Of a stretch of 44,393 bases of DNA, positions 18,212 to 26,934 are shown piece after piece. Source of the DNA: Flaviramulus sp. Lineage in GTDB: Bacteria; Bacteroidota; Bacteroidia; Flavobacteriales; Flavobacteriaceae. Where the stretch lies: the NCBI RefSeq assembly GCF_013001275.1, contig NZ_JABDMV010000019.1:1-44393 (forward strand). The letters run 5' to 3'. Positions within the stretch are counted from its first letter, which is position 1; each line of letters starts with the position of its first letter. A program made the position numbers and the translations under genes. Below the pieces are notes generated by a model. That model saw only the letters and a program-made list of their open reading frames with translations. It was not told where the DNA came from and searched no databases.

Positions 18212-19345
18212 ATGAATAATAATTTTCTATTTTCGATAGTGTTAATTTTATGTTATAGTTGTAACTCTGCGAAGCAAACCCCACAAGAAAATGCTCAAAT
18301 TTTAAATACGGTAGTATCCGCAAAACCTATTTACGGAATTCCGAAACTCAATTTAAAAGTCGCCAATACATTGATTGAACTACCGTTGCATTGTTTAAAT
18401 ATTGAGTACCCAAACAAATTATCGCAAACATTGGGTAGCAGTGAAGATTTAAACCCACCACGCGTGTTACATCCAGCTTTTTATGGCTGTTTTGATTGGC
18501 ATTCTTCAGTACACGGGCATTGGAGTTTAGTTAGTTTATTAAAACAGTTCCCCGAAATGGATAAGGCGGAAGAAGCTAAAAATCGTTTGCTTAATAATAT
18601 TTCATATGAAAATATATTAAAAGAAATTGAATATTTTAAAGGAACTCATAACAAATCGTTTGAACGCACTTACGGTTGGGCATGGTTACTCAAGCTTGCT
18701 GAAGAGCTGTATACTTGGGATTCCAATATTGCCAGAACATTAGAATCTAATTTACAACCATTAACGGATTTAATTATCCAAAAATACATTGAGTTTTTAC
18801 CCAAACTTAATTATCCAATGCGTGTTGGTACACATAGTAATACAGCGTTTGGATTAAGTTTTGCTTATGATTATGCATTAACAGTAAATGATGAAGCGCT
18901 TAAAAACGCCATTACTAATCGTGCCAAATATTTCTTTTTAAAAGATAAAAAATGCCCAATAACATGGGAACCGAGTGGTAGCGATTTTTTATCACCTTGC
19001 TTGGAAGAAGCAGCATTAATGAAACGATTGTTGCCAAATCCTGAATTTAAAATTTGGTTAAACGACTTTTTACCACAATTAAAAAATAAAGATTATCAAC
19101 TAGAAGTTGGTGTCGTTTCAGATAGAACAGACGGACATTTAGTTCATTTAGACGGTGTGAATTTTTCGCGTGCTTGGAGTTTAAATAAAATAGCAGAAGG
19201 GTTACCTGAATACAAACATTTAAATTTTATTGCAAATCATCATATAAACTATACATTACCAAGTATTGTGGATGATAGTTATGAAGGCGGACACTGGTTA
19301 GGTAGTTTCGCAATTTATGCGCTAAATTCTACTATCGATAGATAA
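18212..19345 (+). CDS. DUF2891 lipoprotein
   Basis: A 377-aa protein from the ATG at 18212; a TTG two codons earlier is in frame but less likely. A short signal peptide ends in a lipobox-like YSC (about residues 15-17), so it should be a lipoprotein. The body matches the DUF2891 family: HPAFYGCFDWHSSVHGHWSLV, RTYGWAWLLKLAEEL, RVGTHSNTAFGLSFA and WEPSGSDFLSPCLEEAALM, with helices like an alpha/alpha-barrel. Conserved His, Trp and Asp residues look enzymatic, but the reaction is unknown to me. It probably shares the yifB transcript by proximity only. Confidence 0.8.
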   Translation: MNNNFLFSIVLILCYSCNSAKQTPQENAQILNTVVSAKPIYGIPKLNLKVANTLIELPLHCLNIEYPNKLSQTLGSSEDLNPPRVLHPAFYGCFDWHSSVHGHWSLVSLLKQFPEMDKAEEAKNRLLNNISYENILKEIEYFKGTHNKSFERTYGWAWLLKLAEELYTWDSNIARTLESNLQPLTDLIIQKYIEFLPKLNYPMRVGTHSNTAFGLSFAYDYALTVNDEALKNAITNRAKYFFLKDKKCPITWEPSGSDFLSPCLEEAALMKRLLPNPEFKIWLNDFLPQLKNKDYQLEVGVVSDRTDGHLVHLDGVNFSRAWSLNKIAEGLPEYKHLNFIANHHINYTLPSIVDDSYEGGHWLGSFAIYALNSTIDR

Positions 19346-19411
19346 TTTGAAAACTTTCTAGCTTCTTAGTTTTAGTAATTGCTAGATTTATCGACCTAAA
19401 GAAGAAAATTT

Positions 19412-20155
19412 ATGCGCAAAATTATTTATATTATTTTATCTACAACACTTTTTATTTTTAGTTGTAAGCAACGAAATACACCCGATGCAGCTACCATAGT
19501 AAATAAATCGATTGAAGTTTCGGGTGGCCACTTATTTGATAATTTAACAATTGAATTTGATTTTCGAGATAAACATTATAAGGCGATTCGTAATAATGGA
19601 AAATTTCAGTACGAGCGTGTATTTAGCGATTCATTAGGAATTATTAAAGATGTGTTATACAACAAAGGGTTTCAAAGATATATTAACGAAATACCTGTTG
19701 AAGTTTCTGATAATAAATCCAAAGAATATTCAAGTTCAGTAAATTCGGTTCATTACTTTTCGGTGTTACCTTACGGCTTAAACGCGCCTGCAGTTAATAA
19801 GTTCTATTTAGGAAATGTGGATGTTAAGGGTGAAAACTATCATAAGTTAAAAGTTACGTTTAATGAAAAAGGTGGTGGCGAAGATTTTGATGATGTGTTT
19901 GTATATTGGATTCACACAGAAACTAATAAAGTTGAATATTTAGCTTACTCATATAGTGAAGAAGATGGTATTGGATTCCGATTTCGAGAAGCTTATAACG
20001 AGCGGAATATAAACACATTAAGGTTTGTAGATTATAATAATTACAAACCAAAAACTAAAAATGTGACCCTAGAAAATTTAGATAATTTATTTGAAAAAGG
20101 CGACTTAGATTTCCTTTCAAAAATAGTTTTAGAAAATGTTACTGTTACTTTTTAA
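19412..20155 (+). CDS. DUF6503-like lipoprotein
   Basis: A 247-aa secreted protein with a lipobox (IFSCK, Cys at about residue 18). The mature part is beta-rich, with repeated strands such as LTIEFDFRDKHYKAIR, FYLGNVDVKGENYHKLKVTF and VFVYWIHTETNKVEYLAYSY, which suggests a LolA/LppX-like open barrel that might bind a lipid. It fits the flavobacterial family I know as DUF6503. Members have sometimes been labelled deoxyribose-phosphate aldolase because they lie next to deoC, as here; there is no aldolase motif in this protein. It converges on deoC with a 9-nt gap. Confidence 0.65.
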   Translation: MRKIIYIILSTTLFIFSCKQRNTPDAATIVNKSIEVSGGHLFDNLTIEFDFRDKHYKAIRNNGKFQYERVFSDSLGIIKDVLYNKGFQRYINEIPVEVSDNKSKEYSSSVNSVHYFSVLPYGLNAPAVNKFYLGNVDVKGENYHKLKVTFNEKGGGEDFDDVFVYWIHTETNKVEYLAYSYSEEDGIGFRFREAYNERNINTLRFVDYNNYKPKTKNVTLENLDNLFEKGDLDFLSKIVLENVTVTF

Positions 20156-20164
20156 GTTTGATTT

Positions 20165-20908
20165 TTAATCTTGTAATTTTTTAACAGAATTAGTAATAGA
20201 AACATCATCCGTTTTATTCATTTTTTCTAAATACTGTTTATATATTCTAGTATTTCTAATCTGCTGACTCTTGCTTTTGCCTTCAATTTGAGATGATGTT
20301 CCTATTCTATCTGCACCAACTTCAATATATTTTAAAACAGTCTCAAAATCGCTGATACCTCCGGATGCTTTTATCTTAGCTTGATTTTTTACGGTTTTCT
20401 TGATAATCTTCACAGCAGTTAGTGTAGCTCCACTTTTTGTAGACCCTGTAGAGGTTTTTATAAAATCTACATCAGCATTTAAGCAAATTTCACAAGCTTC
20501 AATTATTTCGTTCTTATTTAACTCAGATATCTCCAAAATAACTTTTAACGGTGTTTTTCCTATAGCAAATTTCACAGATTTTATATCATCCAAAACAGCA
20601 GTAAAGTTTCGGCTTTTTAAATACCCTAAATTGATAACCATATCAATTTCATCTGCACCATGTTCTATTGCTTTTTCAGCTTCAAATACTTTTGCTTCGG
20701 TTGCCGTAGCTCCAAGCGGAAATCCAACTACGGTACACACCTTAACATCAGTTTCTGAAAGTAATTTTTTAGCTAATTCTACATAGCAACTATTAATACA
20801 AACAGAATAATAATTATGTTGTCTTGCATTATAACAAAGTTCAATAATATCGTGTTCTGTAGCTGTAGATTTTAATAGGGTGTAATCGATGTATTTTGAT
20901 ATATTCAT
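20165..20908 (-). CDS. deoC: Deoxyribose-phosphate aldolase
   Basis: A 247-aa class I aldolase that splits 2-deoxyribose 5-phosphate into glyceraldehyde 3-phosphate and acetaldehyde in deoxynucleoside breakdown. The Schiff-base lysine is K151 in VDFIKTSTGST. The partner lysine K180 lies in KIKASGGISD, and D89 in DEIDMVINLG is the catalytic aspartate. VVGFPLGATATEAK is also conserved. It is convergent with the lipoprotein gene and preceded by a long non-coding stretch. Confidence 0.95.
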   Translation of the reverse strand: MNISKYIDYTLLKSTATEHDIIELCYNARQHNYYSVCINSCYVELAKKLLSETDVKVCTVVGFPLGATATEAKVFEAEKAIEHGADEIDMVINLGYLKSRNFTAVLDDIKSVKFAIGKTPLKVILEISELNKNEIIEACEICLNADVDFIKTSTGSTKSGATLTAVKIIKKTVKNQAKIKASGGISDFETVLKYIEVGADRIGTSSQIEGKSKSQQIRNTRIYKQYLEKMNKTDDVSITNSVKKLQD

Positions 20909-21236
20909 TTTAAAAAGATATGCTTTTTAACTGTTAAAAAATATAGGCAGACTAAATATAATAATATTAACTGCAGATTAAGTTTTAGGGGGATACAATG
21001 CCAAAAATAAAGATAAAAAGCATCCGTTTATCGAATATTTGTTAGTTTTTATTAACAGAAAAACTTGATAATGTTAACTTATTTGAGTTATATATATTGT
21101 GAAAACACATAAATTGGAACAAAATTTAAAAAGAAAGGCAACAATCATCTTTTTTCAAAGATTCTTGTTGCCATTCAACTAACCAACCAATTAATAGACT
21201 CAATTTATGCTAATTTGTTACAAATAGTTTTTTTTG
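20909..21236. other. 328-nt gap without a gene
   Basis: This gap separates the deoC start from the clpB stop; both genes read leftward. It holds the clpB terminator at 21137-21172 and, close to deoC, presumably the deoC promoter, though no clear TAnnTTTG box was found (TATATTTA on the minus strand is the nearest). A GGGGGA followed by a 15-codon open frame at 20998 on the plus strand is too short to call. Nothing else was recognised. Confidence 0.6.
21137..21172 (-). terminator. clpB terminator hairpin
   Basis: On the minus strand GGCAACAA pairs with TTGTTGCC. A small internal GA/GA mismatch follows, then ATCTTT pairs with AAAGAT around a GAAA tetraloop. A T-rich run (TTTCTTTTT) follows. It lies 64 nt after the clpB stop. 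Confidence 0.8.
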
Positions 21237-23843
21237 TTATAATTCTTCAGTAACCAGATCGCCTTGATTTCTAAAAACTAACTTGTCATCAAATGCGTCT
21301 AACAAGATGATACTATCGGTTGTTACCTTACCAGATAGTATTTCTTTACTTAAGGCATTTAAAACTTCCTTTTGAATGACGCGCTTTACAGGACGTGCTC
21401 CATATTCTGGATTATATCCTTTTTCTGCTAAATATTGAATAGCTTCAGGTGTGGCATCAAATATAATACCTTGTTGAGCAATCATTTTTGTGACATCTTT
21501 TAGTTGTAAACCAACTATTTCAGTAATGTTATCTTTACTTAAAGGCGTAAACATGATAGTGTCGTCAATTCGATTTAAAAACTCAGGTCTCACCGTTTGT
21601 TTTAATAAAGCCAAAACATCAATTTTAGCAGCTATCATAGCAGATTCAATATCTTTAGTGGCCTCAAAACGCTCTTGTATTATTTGGCTTCCCATATTCG
21701 AGGTCATAATTATAATGGTGTTTTTAAAATCGGCAACACGTCCTTTATTATCTGTTAAATGACCTTCATCTAATACTTGTAATAAGATATTAAAAGTGTC
21801 CGGGTGTGCTTTTTCTATTTCATCAAGTAAAACTACAGAGTACGGTTTTCTTCTAACAGCCTCTGTTAGTTGTCCGCCTTCATCATAACCCACATATCCT
21901 GGAGGTGCACCTACTAATCTACTAACAGCATGACGTTCTTGATATTCACTCATATCAATTCGGGTCATGGCATTTTCATCATCAAACAAATATTCAGCTA
22001 AGGCTTTAGCAAGTTCAGTTTTTCCAACGCCTGTTGTTCCTAAAAATAGAAAGGTTCCTATAGGCTTTTTAGGATTTTGTAAACCTGCCCGACTTCGTCT
22101 TACGGCATCGCTAACCGCAATTATTGCTTCTTCTTGACCCACAACACGTTTATGCAGCTCATTTTCAAGTTTTAAAAGTTTATCACGCTCACTTTGTATC
22201 ATTTTCGTAACAGGAATGCCTGTCCATTTTGCAACGACTTCCGCTATATCATCATAAGTCACCTCTTCTTTTATTAGAGAATTTTCAGATTTTGATTGTA
22301 AAAGCTTTTGAAAATCTTCTAATTTATCTTGTGCCTCTTTTATTTTACCGTACCGCAATTCGGCAACTTTACCATAGTCACCATCACGTTCTGCACGATC
22401 GGCTTCTAGTTTATAGTTTTCAATGTCTTGTTTTGTATTTTGGATATTGTCAACTAATTCTTTTTCGCTTTTCCACTTGGCATTTAATTCATTTCGAGAC
22501 TCTTTTAGATTTGCTAAATCTGAACGTAACGATTTTAGTTTGGCTTCATCTTTTTCGCGCTTTATAGCCTCAATTTCGATTTCTAATTGCATTATTTTTC
22601 TATCTAAAACATCCAGTTCTTCTGGTTTAGAATTAATTTCCATACGCAATTTGGAAGCCGCTTCATCCATTAAGTCAATGGCTTTATCAGGTAAAAATCG
22701 GTTAGTAATGTATCGTTGAGATAACTCCACCGCACCAATAATAGCTTCATCTTTAATACGAACTTTATGATGTGTTTCGTACTTTTCTTTAATACCACGT
22801 AAAATAGAAATAGCACTTTCTGTATCTGGTTCGTTAACCGTAACTCTTTGAAAACGACGCTCTAATGCTTTGTCTTTCTCAAAATATTTTTGATATTCAT
22901 CTAAAGTAGTTGCTCCAATAGCTCTTAGTTCACCTCTTGCCAATGCTGGTTTTAAAATATTAGCTGCATCCATGGCGCCTTGTCCGCCTCCTGCACCTAC
23001 AAGTGTGTGAATTTCGTCAATAAACAGTACAATGTCACCATCACTTTCAGTAACTTCTTTAATAACTGCTTTTAAACGTTCTTCAAACTCACCTTTATAT
23101 TTGGCACCGGCAATAAGAGCACCCATATCTAGTGCGAAAATTTGTTTGTCTTTTAAATTTTCGGGAATATCACCATCAATTATTCTGTGTGCTAAACCTT
23201 CAGCAATAGCGGTTTTTCCAGTTCCAGGTTCACCAACCAAAATAGGGTTGTTCTTGGTTCTACGAGATAATATTTGAAGTATTCTACGTATTTCTTCATC
23301 GCGTCCAATAACCGGGTCTAGTTTACCATCTTTGGCTAACTGGTTTAAGTTTTTAGCATATTTATTTAATGAATTATAAGTTTCTTCTTGACTTTGAGAA
23401 GTTACATTTTCTCCTTTTCGTAGTTCGTTTATAGCTGCTTTTAATCCTTTTTCAGTGACACTTTGGTCTTTCAACATTTGTGCTATTTTACTATTAGATT
23501 TAAAAATAGCAATGATTAGATGCTCTATAGACACGTAATCATCTTTCATATTTTTTGCTATAATTGAAGCTTCATTTAAGGCTTTACCGGCTTCACGTGA
23601 AAGCAGGATATCTCCTCCTGATACTTTCGAAAAACTTTCTAATTGTTTGTCTAATGCCTGTTTAAGAATAGCAATGTTAACATTCAGTTTTTTTAAAATA
23701 AATGGTAACACATTTTCATCAACTTCAAAAATGCCTTTAAATAAATGTTCGTTTTCTATTTGTTGATGCCCAAATCCTTGCGCAATTTGTTGCGCTTGTT
23801 GTATGGCTTCTTGTGATTTTATTGTATAATTATTTAAGTTCAT
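21237..23843 (-). CDS. clpB: ATP-dependent disaggregase ClpB
   Basis: An 868-aa Hsp100 chaperone that works with DnaK to pull proteins out of aggregates. It has the Clp N-domain repeats (1 to about 145), first AAA+ domain with Walker [14 protein letters not shown] near 205 and Walker [11 protein letters not shown], the coiled-coil middle domain (about 405-525), and the second AAA+ domain with Walker [13 protein letters not shown] near 605, [13 protein letters not shown] and a sensor arginine region ending [10 protein letters not shown]. The middle domain separates it from ClpA/ClpC. Length is normal. The upstream 220-nt divergent gap has no recognisable CIRCE element or sigma-32-type promoter. 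Confidence 0.97.
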   Translation of the reverse strand: MNLNNYTIKSQEAIQQAQQIAQGFGHQQIENEHLFKGIFEVDENVLPFILKKLNVNIAILKQALDKQLESFSKVSGGDILLSREAGKALNEASIIAKNMKDDYVSIEHLIIAIFKSNSKIAQMLKDQSVTEKGLKAAINELRKGENVTSQSQEETYNSLNKYAKNLNQLAKDGKLDPVIGRDEEIRRILQILSRRTKNNPILVGEPGTGKTAIAEGLAHRIIDGDIPENLKDKQIFALDMGALIAGAKYKGEFEERLKAVIKEVTESDGDIVLFIDEIHTLVGAGGGQGAMDAANILKPALARGELRAIGATTLDEYQKYFEKDKALERRFQRVTVNEPDTESAISILRGIKEKYETHHKVRIKDEAIIGAVELSQRYITNRFLPDKAIDLMDEAASKLRMEINSKPEELDVLDRKIMQLEIEIEAIKREKDEAKLKSLRSDLANLKESRNELNAKWKSEKELVDNIQNTKQDIENYKLEADRAERDGDYGKVAELRYGKIKEAQDKLEDFQKLLQSKSENSLIKEEVTYDDIAEVVAKWTGIPVTKMIQSERDKLLKLENELHKRVVGQEEAIIAVSDAVRRSRAGLQNPKKPIGTFLFLGTTGVGKTELAKALAEYLFDDENAMTRIDMSEYQERHAVSRLVGAPPGYVGYDEGGQLTEAVRRKPYSVVLLDEIEKAHPDTFNILLQVLDEGHLTDNKGRVADFKNTIIIMTSNMGSQIIQERFEATKDIESAMIAAKIDVLALLKQTVRPEFLNRIDDTIMFTPLSKDNITEIVGLQLKDVTKMIAQQGIIFDATPEAIQYLAEKGYNPEYGARPVKRVIQKEVLNALSKEILSGKVTTDSIILLDAFDDKLVFRNQGDLVTEEL

Positions 23844-24063
23844 AGCTTTTAATATTTAACTTTACAATACCTTTAGGTCAATAATCTTACCAATGGAATG
23901 CATAGGACATAATGTCTGTAAAACACTATATTTCAGTGACTTTTTGTCTGTTTGTAAGATTTGAGTTTAGTTCCGACTTAATTAACTTGGAGAATATTTT
24001 TGGTGTTACTAGGGATGAAATTAAAACTTTAAAATGACAGCTTAAAATTGATATGTGTAAAAT

Positions 24064-24453
24064 ATGGGATTATTAAAAAAAATATTTGGAGTTTCAACAG
24101 AACAAAAGGAAGAAAAAGTATTGCCTTGGATTTCTCTAAACGAATTAGATCAATTAGATTTTATTGAAAACAAATCGGCCACGAAAACACAGGTTTTATT
24201 TAAACATTCCACGCGTTGCGGTATTAGTAGTATGGTTATGAGACAGTTTGTTGAAGCTTATCAACTTACTGAAAAAGATATAGATTTATACTATTTAGAC
24301 TTGTTGAATTATAGAGAAATTTCTAATGAAATAGCTAATAAATTTCAAGTTTTACATGAATCGCCACAACTAATAGTGATTAAAAATGGGGTAGTAGTAG
24401 CACACGCTTCGCATGGAGCTATTAATGATATTGAACTTCAACGGCACTTATAA
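24064..24453 (+). CDS. ytxJ: YtxJ-type bacilliredoxin (monothiol)
   Basis: A 129-aa thioredoxin-fold protein of the YtxJ family, thought to remove bacillithiol from protein cysteines. The active-site segment KHSTRCGISSMVMRQF (about residues 47-62) has the single Cys. The usual Pro after it is replaced by Gly (CGIS rather than CPIS). The cis-Pro loop HESPQLIVIKNGVVV and C-terminal SHGAI stretch fit the family. It is divergent from clpB, which suggests a stress connection, and stands alone on its strand. Confidence 0.85.
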   Translation: MGLLKKIFGVSTEQKEEKVLPWISLNELDQLDFIENKSATKTQVLFKHSTRCGISSMVMRQFVEAYQLTEKDIDLYYLDLLNYREISNEIANKFQVLHESPQLIVIKNGVVVAHASHGAINDIELQRHL

Positions 24454-24497
24454 TACTTTAATACCTTTTTTGCTTTGCTAAATATGATGTAAACAGT

Positions 24498-24534
24498 ATA
24501 TTTAGATTATAATTTTTATATTAAATCTAAATAT
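24498..24534. promoter_or_regulatory. Perfect 11-bp inverted repeat over the GH16 promoter and start
   Basis: ATATTTAGATT (24498-24508) and AATCTAAATAT (24524-24534) are exact complements separated by 15 nt. The left arm overlaps TATATTTA at 24497-24504, close to the TAnnTTTG -7 box, and the right arm runs into the ATG at 24533. It could be an operator that blocks the promoter or an mRNA hairpin that hides the start. Confidence 0.45.
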
Positions 24535-25354
24535 GCGGCTTTCGTTATTATTCTTTATATCCTTCATAACTTTTAATTGTGCTAAAACTAAAAGTAACTC
24601 GGTAACAAAATTTGATACTTTAGTTTGGTCAGATGAGTTTAACAATGATGGGGCAATAAATTCTGAGAAATGGTTTCATCAAACACAATTGCCGGCAGGT
24701 GGTGATTGGTATGGCGGTTTAATAAATCATTATACTGACCGAATAGAAAACTCGTATGTAAAAGACGGTTTTTTAAATATAGTTGCTAAAAAAGAAGTAT
24801 TTAAAGATCAAGGTGAAATAAAAGAATATACATCTGCAAGATTAAATTCAAAATTCGCATTTACATATGGAAGAGTGGAAGTTAGAGCAAAATTACCTAC
24901 TGGTTTTGGCACATGGCCCGCTATATGGATGTTAAATAAAAATATAAATGAACCTGGAGCATATTGGCAAAAACAAGGCTTTGGTTCTACATATTGGCCA
25001 GTGTGTGGTGAAGTTGACATTTTAGAGCATTGGGGAAAAAAGCAAAATTACATTCAAAGCGCTGTTCATACTGAAGCTAGTGCAGGAGATGATGTTGTAA
25101 ATCTTGGAGGGAAAGTTTTAGAAAATGTTTCTAATCAATTTCATGTTTATAGTGTAGACTGGGATGAAGATAAGATGGTGTTTTCTGTTGATGGAAATGA
25201 ATATTATACATACCAACCAGCTAATAAAGATTCAAGTAATTGGCCATTTACAAATGACCAATACTTATTACTTAATATAGCTATTGAACAAGATATTGAC
25301 TCAGGATTTAAAGAAAGTGCTATGGTGGTTGATTATATCCGAGTTTATCAATAA
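24533..25354 (+). CDS. GH16 beta-glucanase (laminarinase-like) lipoprotein
   Basis: A 273-aa GH16 enzyme with a short signal and Cys16 lipobox-like site, so probably surface-anchored. The family signature is complete: E160 (nucleophile), D162 and E165 (acid/base) in GEVDILEHWG. LVWSDEFN at the N-terminus, GRVEVRAKLPTGFGTWPAIWML upstream of the active site, and WDEDKMVFSVDGNEYYTY are all typical. The expected activity is hydrolysis of beta-1,3(-1,4)-glucans such as laminarin, or a related algal glycan. No carbohydrate-binding module or sorting domain is present. An MltF-like gene follows after 7 nt. Confidence 0.9.
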   Translation: MRLSLLFFISFITFNCAKTKSNSVTKFDTLVWSDEFNNDGAINSEKWFHQTQLPAGGDWYGGLINHYTDRIENSYVKDGFLNIVAKKEVFKDQGEIKEYTSARLNSKFAFTYGRVEVRAKLPTGFGTWPAIWMLNKNINEPGAYWQKQGFGSTYWPVCGEVDILEHWGKKQNYIQSAVHTEASAGDDVVNLGGKVLENVSNQFHVYSVDWDEDKMVFSVDGNEYYTYQPANKDSSNWPFTNDQYLLLNIAIEQDIDSGFKESAMVVDYIRVYQ

Positions 25355-25361
25355 TATTTTA

Positions 25362-26807
25362 ATGAAAAAAATATTTGGTTTAAATAAAAGTTTAAAACTA
25401 GTTTACTTGGTTTTGTTTCTGTTTTTCTGTTGTGAAAAAGATTCTATTAACAAAAAAGAAGTCATTGAAACTAGCAAAACATGGGATTTAAAGCAAATTA
25501 AAGCATCTGGGACTTTAAGAGCATTAATGGTATACAGTGGTTCTACTTATTACTTGTATAAAGGACGCCCGATGGGATATGAATTTGAACTGTTAGAACG
25601 TTTTTCAAAATATTTAGGCGTTACTTTAGAAATAAAAGTAGTTAATAATGTAAACGAACTTTTTGAAAAATTAAATAATGGTGAAGGTGATATTGTTGCT
25701 CATGGTTTAACAATTACTTCAGAAAGAAAAGAAGAAGTTACTTTTACAGATCATTTGTATTTAACCAAGCAAGTTTTGGTTCAAAAAAAGCCAGATAATT
25801 GGCAAAGAATGAATTGGAGAACATTAAGAAATACTATAGTAAATGATCCGGTAGATTTATTAGGAGACACTATTTCTGTACGTGATATGCCAAGTTATAA
25901 GGAAAGAGTAGTTAATTTATCAGAAGAATTAGGAGGTAAAATTTATTTAAATATCCTTCCAAACGAAATGGCAACCGATGAGGTAATTGAGCAAGTTGCA
26001 GATGGAGACATTAAGTATACTATTGCAGACCAAAACATTGCGAGCATAATGGCAACCTATTATCCAGATTTAGATATAAAAGTACCGGTGAGCTTTTCTC
26101 AAAGAATAGCGTGGGCTACAAGACACGATACAGAAGATTTATTAAAAGCGACAAATAGCTGGCTTGAACAAATAAAAAGAAAAATAGATTTTAATATTAT
26201 TTACAATAAATATTTTAAAAATAAGAAATACTTCAGAAGAAATATTAGAAGTAACTTTTATAGTTTAAATAAGCAACAAATAAGCCCGTATGACGATTTA
26301 ATTAAAAAGTATTCGAAAGCTATAAATTGGGATTGGAGATTAGTGTCTTCTCAAATTTATCAAGAGTCAAAATTTGATACAAGAGTAAGTTCATGGGCCG
26401 ACGCATCAGGTTTAATGCAATTAATGCCAAGAACGGCTGAAGAATTAGGTGTAACAAATAGATCAGACCCAGAGCAAAGTATAAAAGGAGGCACTAAGTA
26501 TTTAAAACAAATATGGAAAACTTTTGGACAAGTAACAGACTCTATACAACGTTTAAAATTTACTATGGCGTCTTATAACTGTGGATTATATCATGTAAAA
26601 GACGCGCAAAAATTAGCAGAAGTAAAAGGCTTAAATAAATATATTTGGGATGACAACGTTGAAAACATAGTTTTGAAGCTTAATACTCCTGAATATTATA
26701 ATCATCCTGTTGTGAAATATGGTTATGTACGTGGTTTAGAACCATATAATTATGTAAGACAAATATTTGAGCGGTACCAACATTACACTCAATTTATAAA
26801 GCACTAG
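25362..26807 (+). CDS. MltF-like lytic transglycosylase with solute-binding domain
   Basis: A 481-aa protein from the ATG at 25362, chosen because it gives a clean lipoprotein signal (hydrophobic run ending FFCC) and does not overlap the GH16 gene; an earlier TTG frame start would. Domain 1 (about 45-290) is an SBP_bac_3-type periplasmic binding fold, with RALMVYSG and PMGYEFELLERFSKYLGV. Domain 2 (about 305-475) is an SLT lysozyme-like fold with catalytic E335 in SSQIYQESKFD and the ASGLMQLMPRTAEELGV and ASYNCG motifs. It cleaves peptidoglycan at the inner face of the outer membrane. It probably shares a transcript with the GH16 gene. Confidence 0.9.
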   Translation: MKKIFGLNKSLKLVYLVLFLFFCCEKDSINKKEVIETSKTWDLKQIKASGTLRALMVYSGSTYYLYKGRPMGYEFELLERFSKYLGVTLEIKVVNNVNELFEKLNNGEGDIVAHGLTITSERKEEVTFTDHLYLTKQVLVQKKPDNWQRMNWRTLRNTIVNDPVDLLGDTISVRDMPSYKERVVNLSEELGGKIYLNILPNEMATDEVIEQVADGDIKYTIADQNIASIMATYYPDLDIKVPVSFSQRIAWATRHDTEDLLKATNSWLEQIKRKIDFNIIYNKYFKNKKYFRRNIRSNFYSLNKQQISPYDDLIKKYSKAINWDWRLVSSQIYQESKFDTRVSSWADASGLMQLMPRTAEELGVTNRSDPEQSIKGGTKYLKQIWKTFGQVTDSIQRLKFTMASYNCGLYHVKDAQKLAEVKGLNKYIWDDNVENIVLKLNTPEYYNHPVVKYGYVRGLEPYNYVRQIFERYQHYTQFIKH

Positions 26808-26905
26808 CTTGCTTTTTATGCTAGTGATGTTATATTATGTTTTGTTTCTTTTAGTACGAAATTTTTAACATTTCTTATAGGGCACAAATAAACATAACAA
26901 AAAAT

Positions 26906-26932
26906 CTCCTAAATTTCTTTAGGAGTTTTTTT
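26906..26932. terminator. Bidirectional terminator
   Basis: CTCCTAAA (26906-26913) pairs with TTTAGGAG (26918-26925) around a TTTC loop. Seven T follow on the plus strand and an A-run precedes it, so it can end both the MltF-like gene and the convergent lipoprotein gene, whose stop is 2 nt away. Confidence 0.88.
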
Positions 26933-26934
26933 AT

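Noticed and set aside
19360-19389. TCTAGC/GCTAGA arms between the DUF2891 and DUF6503-like genes as a terminator
   Set aside because: Only six pairs around an 18-nt loop and no T run follows.
20998-21045. 15-codon open frame after GGGGGA on the plus strand
   Set aside because: Too short, no recognisable peptide, and Bacteroidota seldom rely on strong Shine-Dalgarno sites.
22229-22719. Antisense open frames of about 100 codons inside clpB
   Set aside because: They mirror the coding frame of clpB, have no start context or recognisable domain, and clpB itself is complete.
23906-23916. GACAT-A-ATGTC palindrome between clpB and ytxJ, and AATCTTAC/GTAAGATT arms around it
   Set aside because: Short, not repeated elsewhere in the window and not like CIRCE or another known heat-shock operator; likely to occur by chance in AT-rich DNA.
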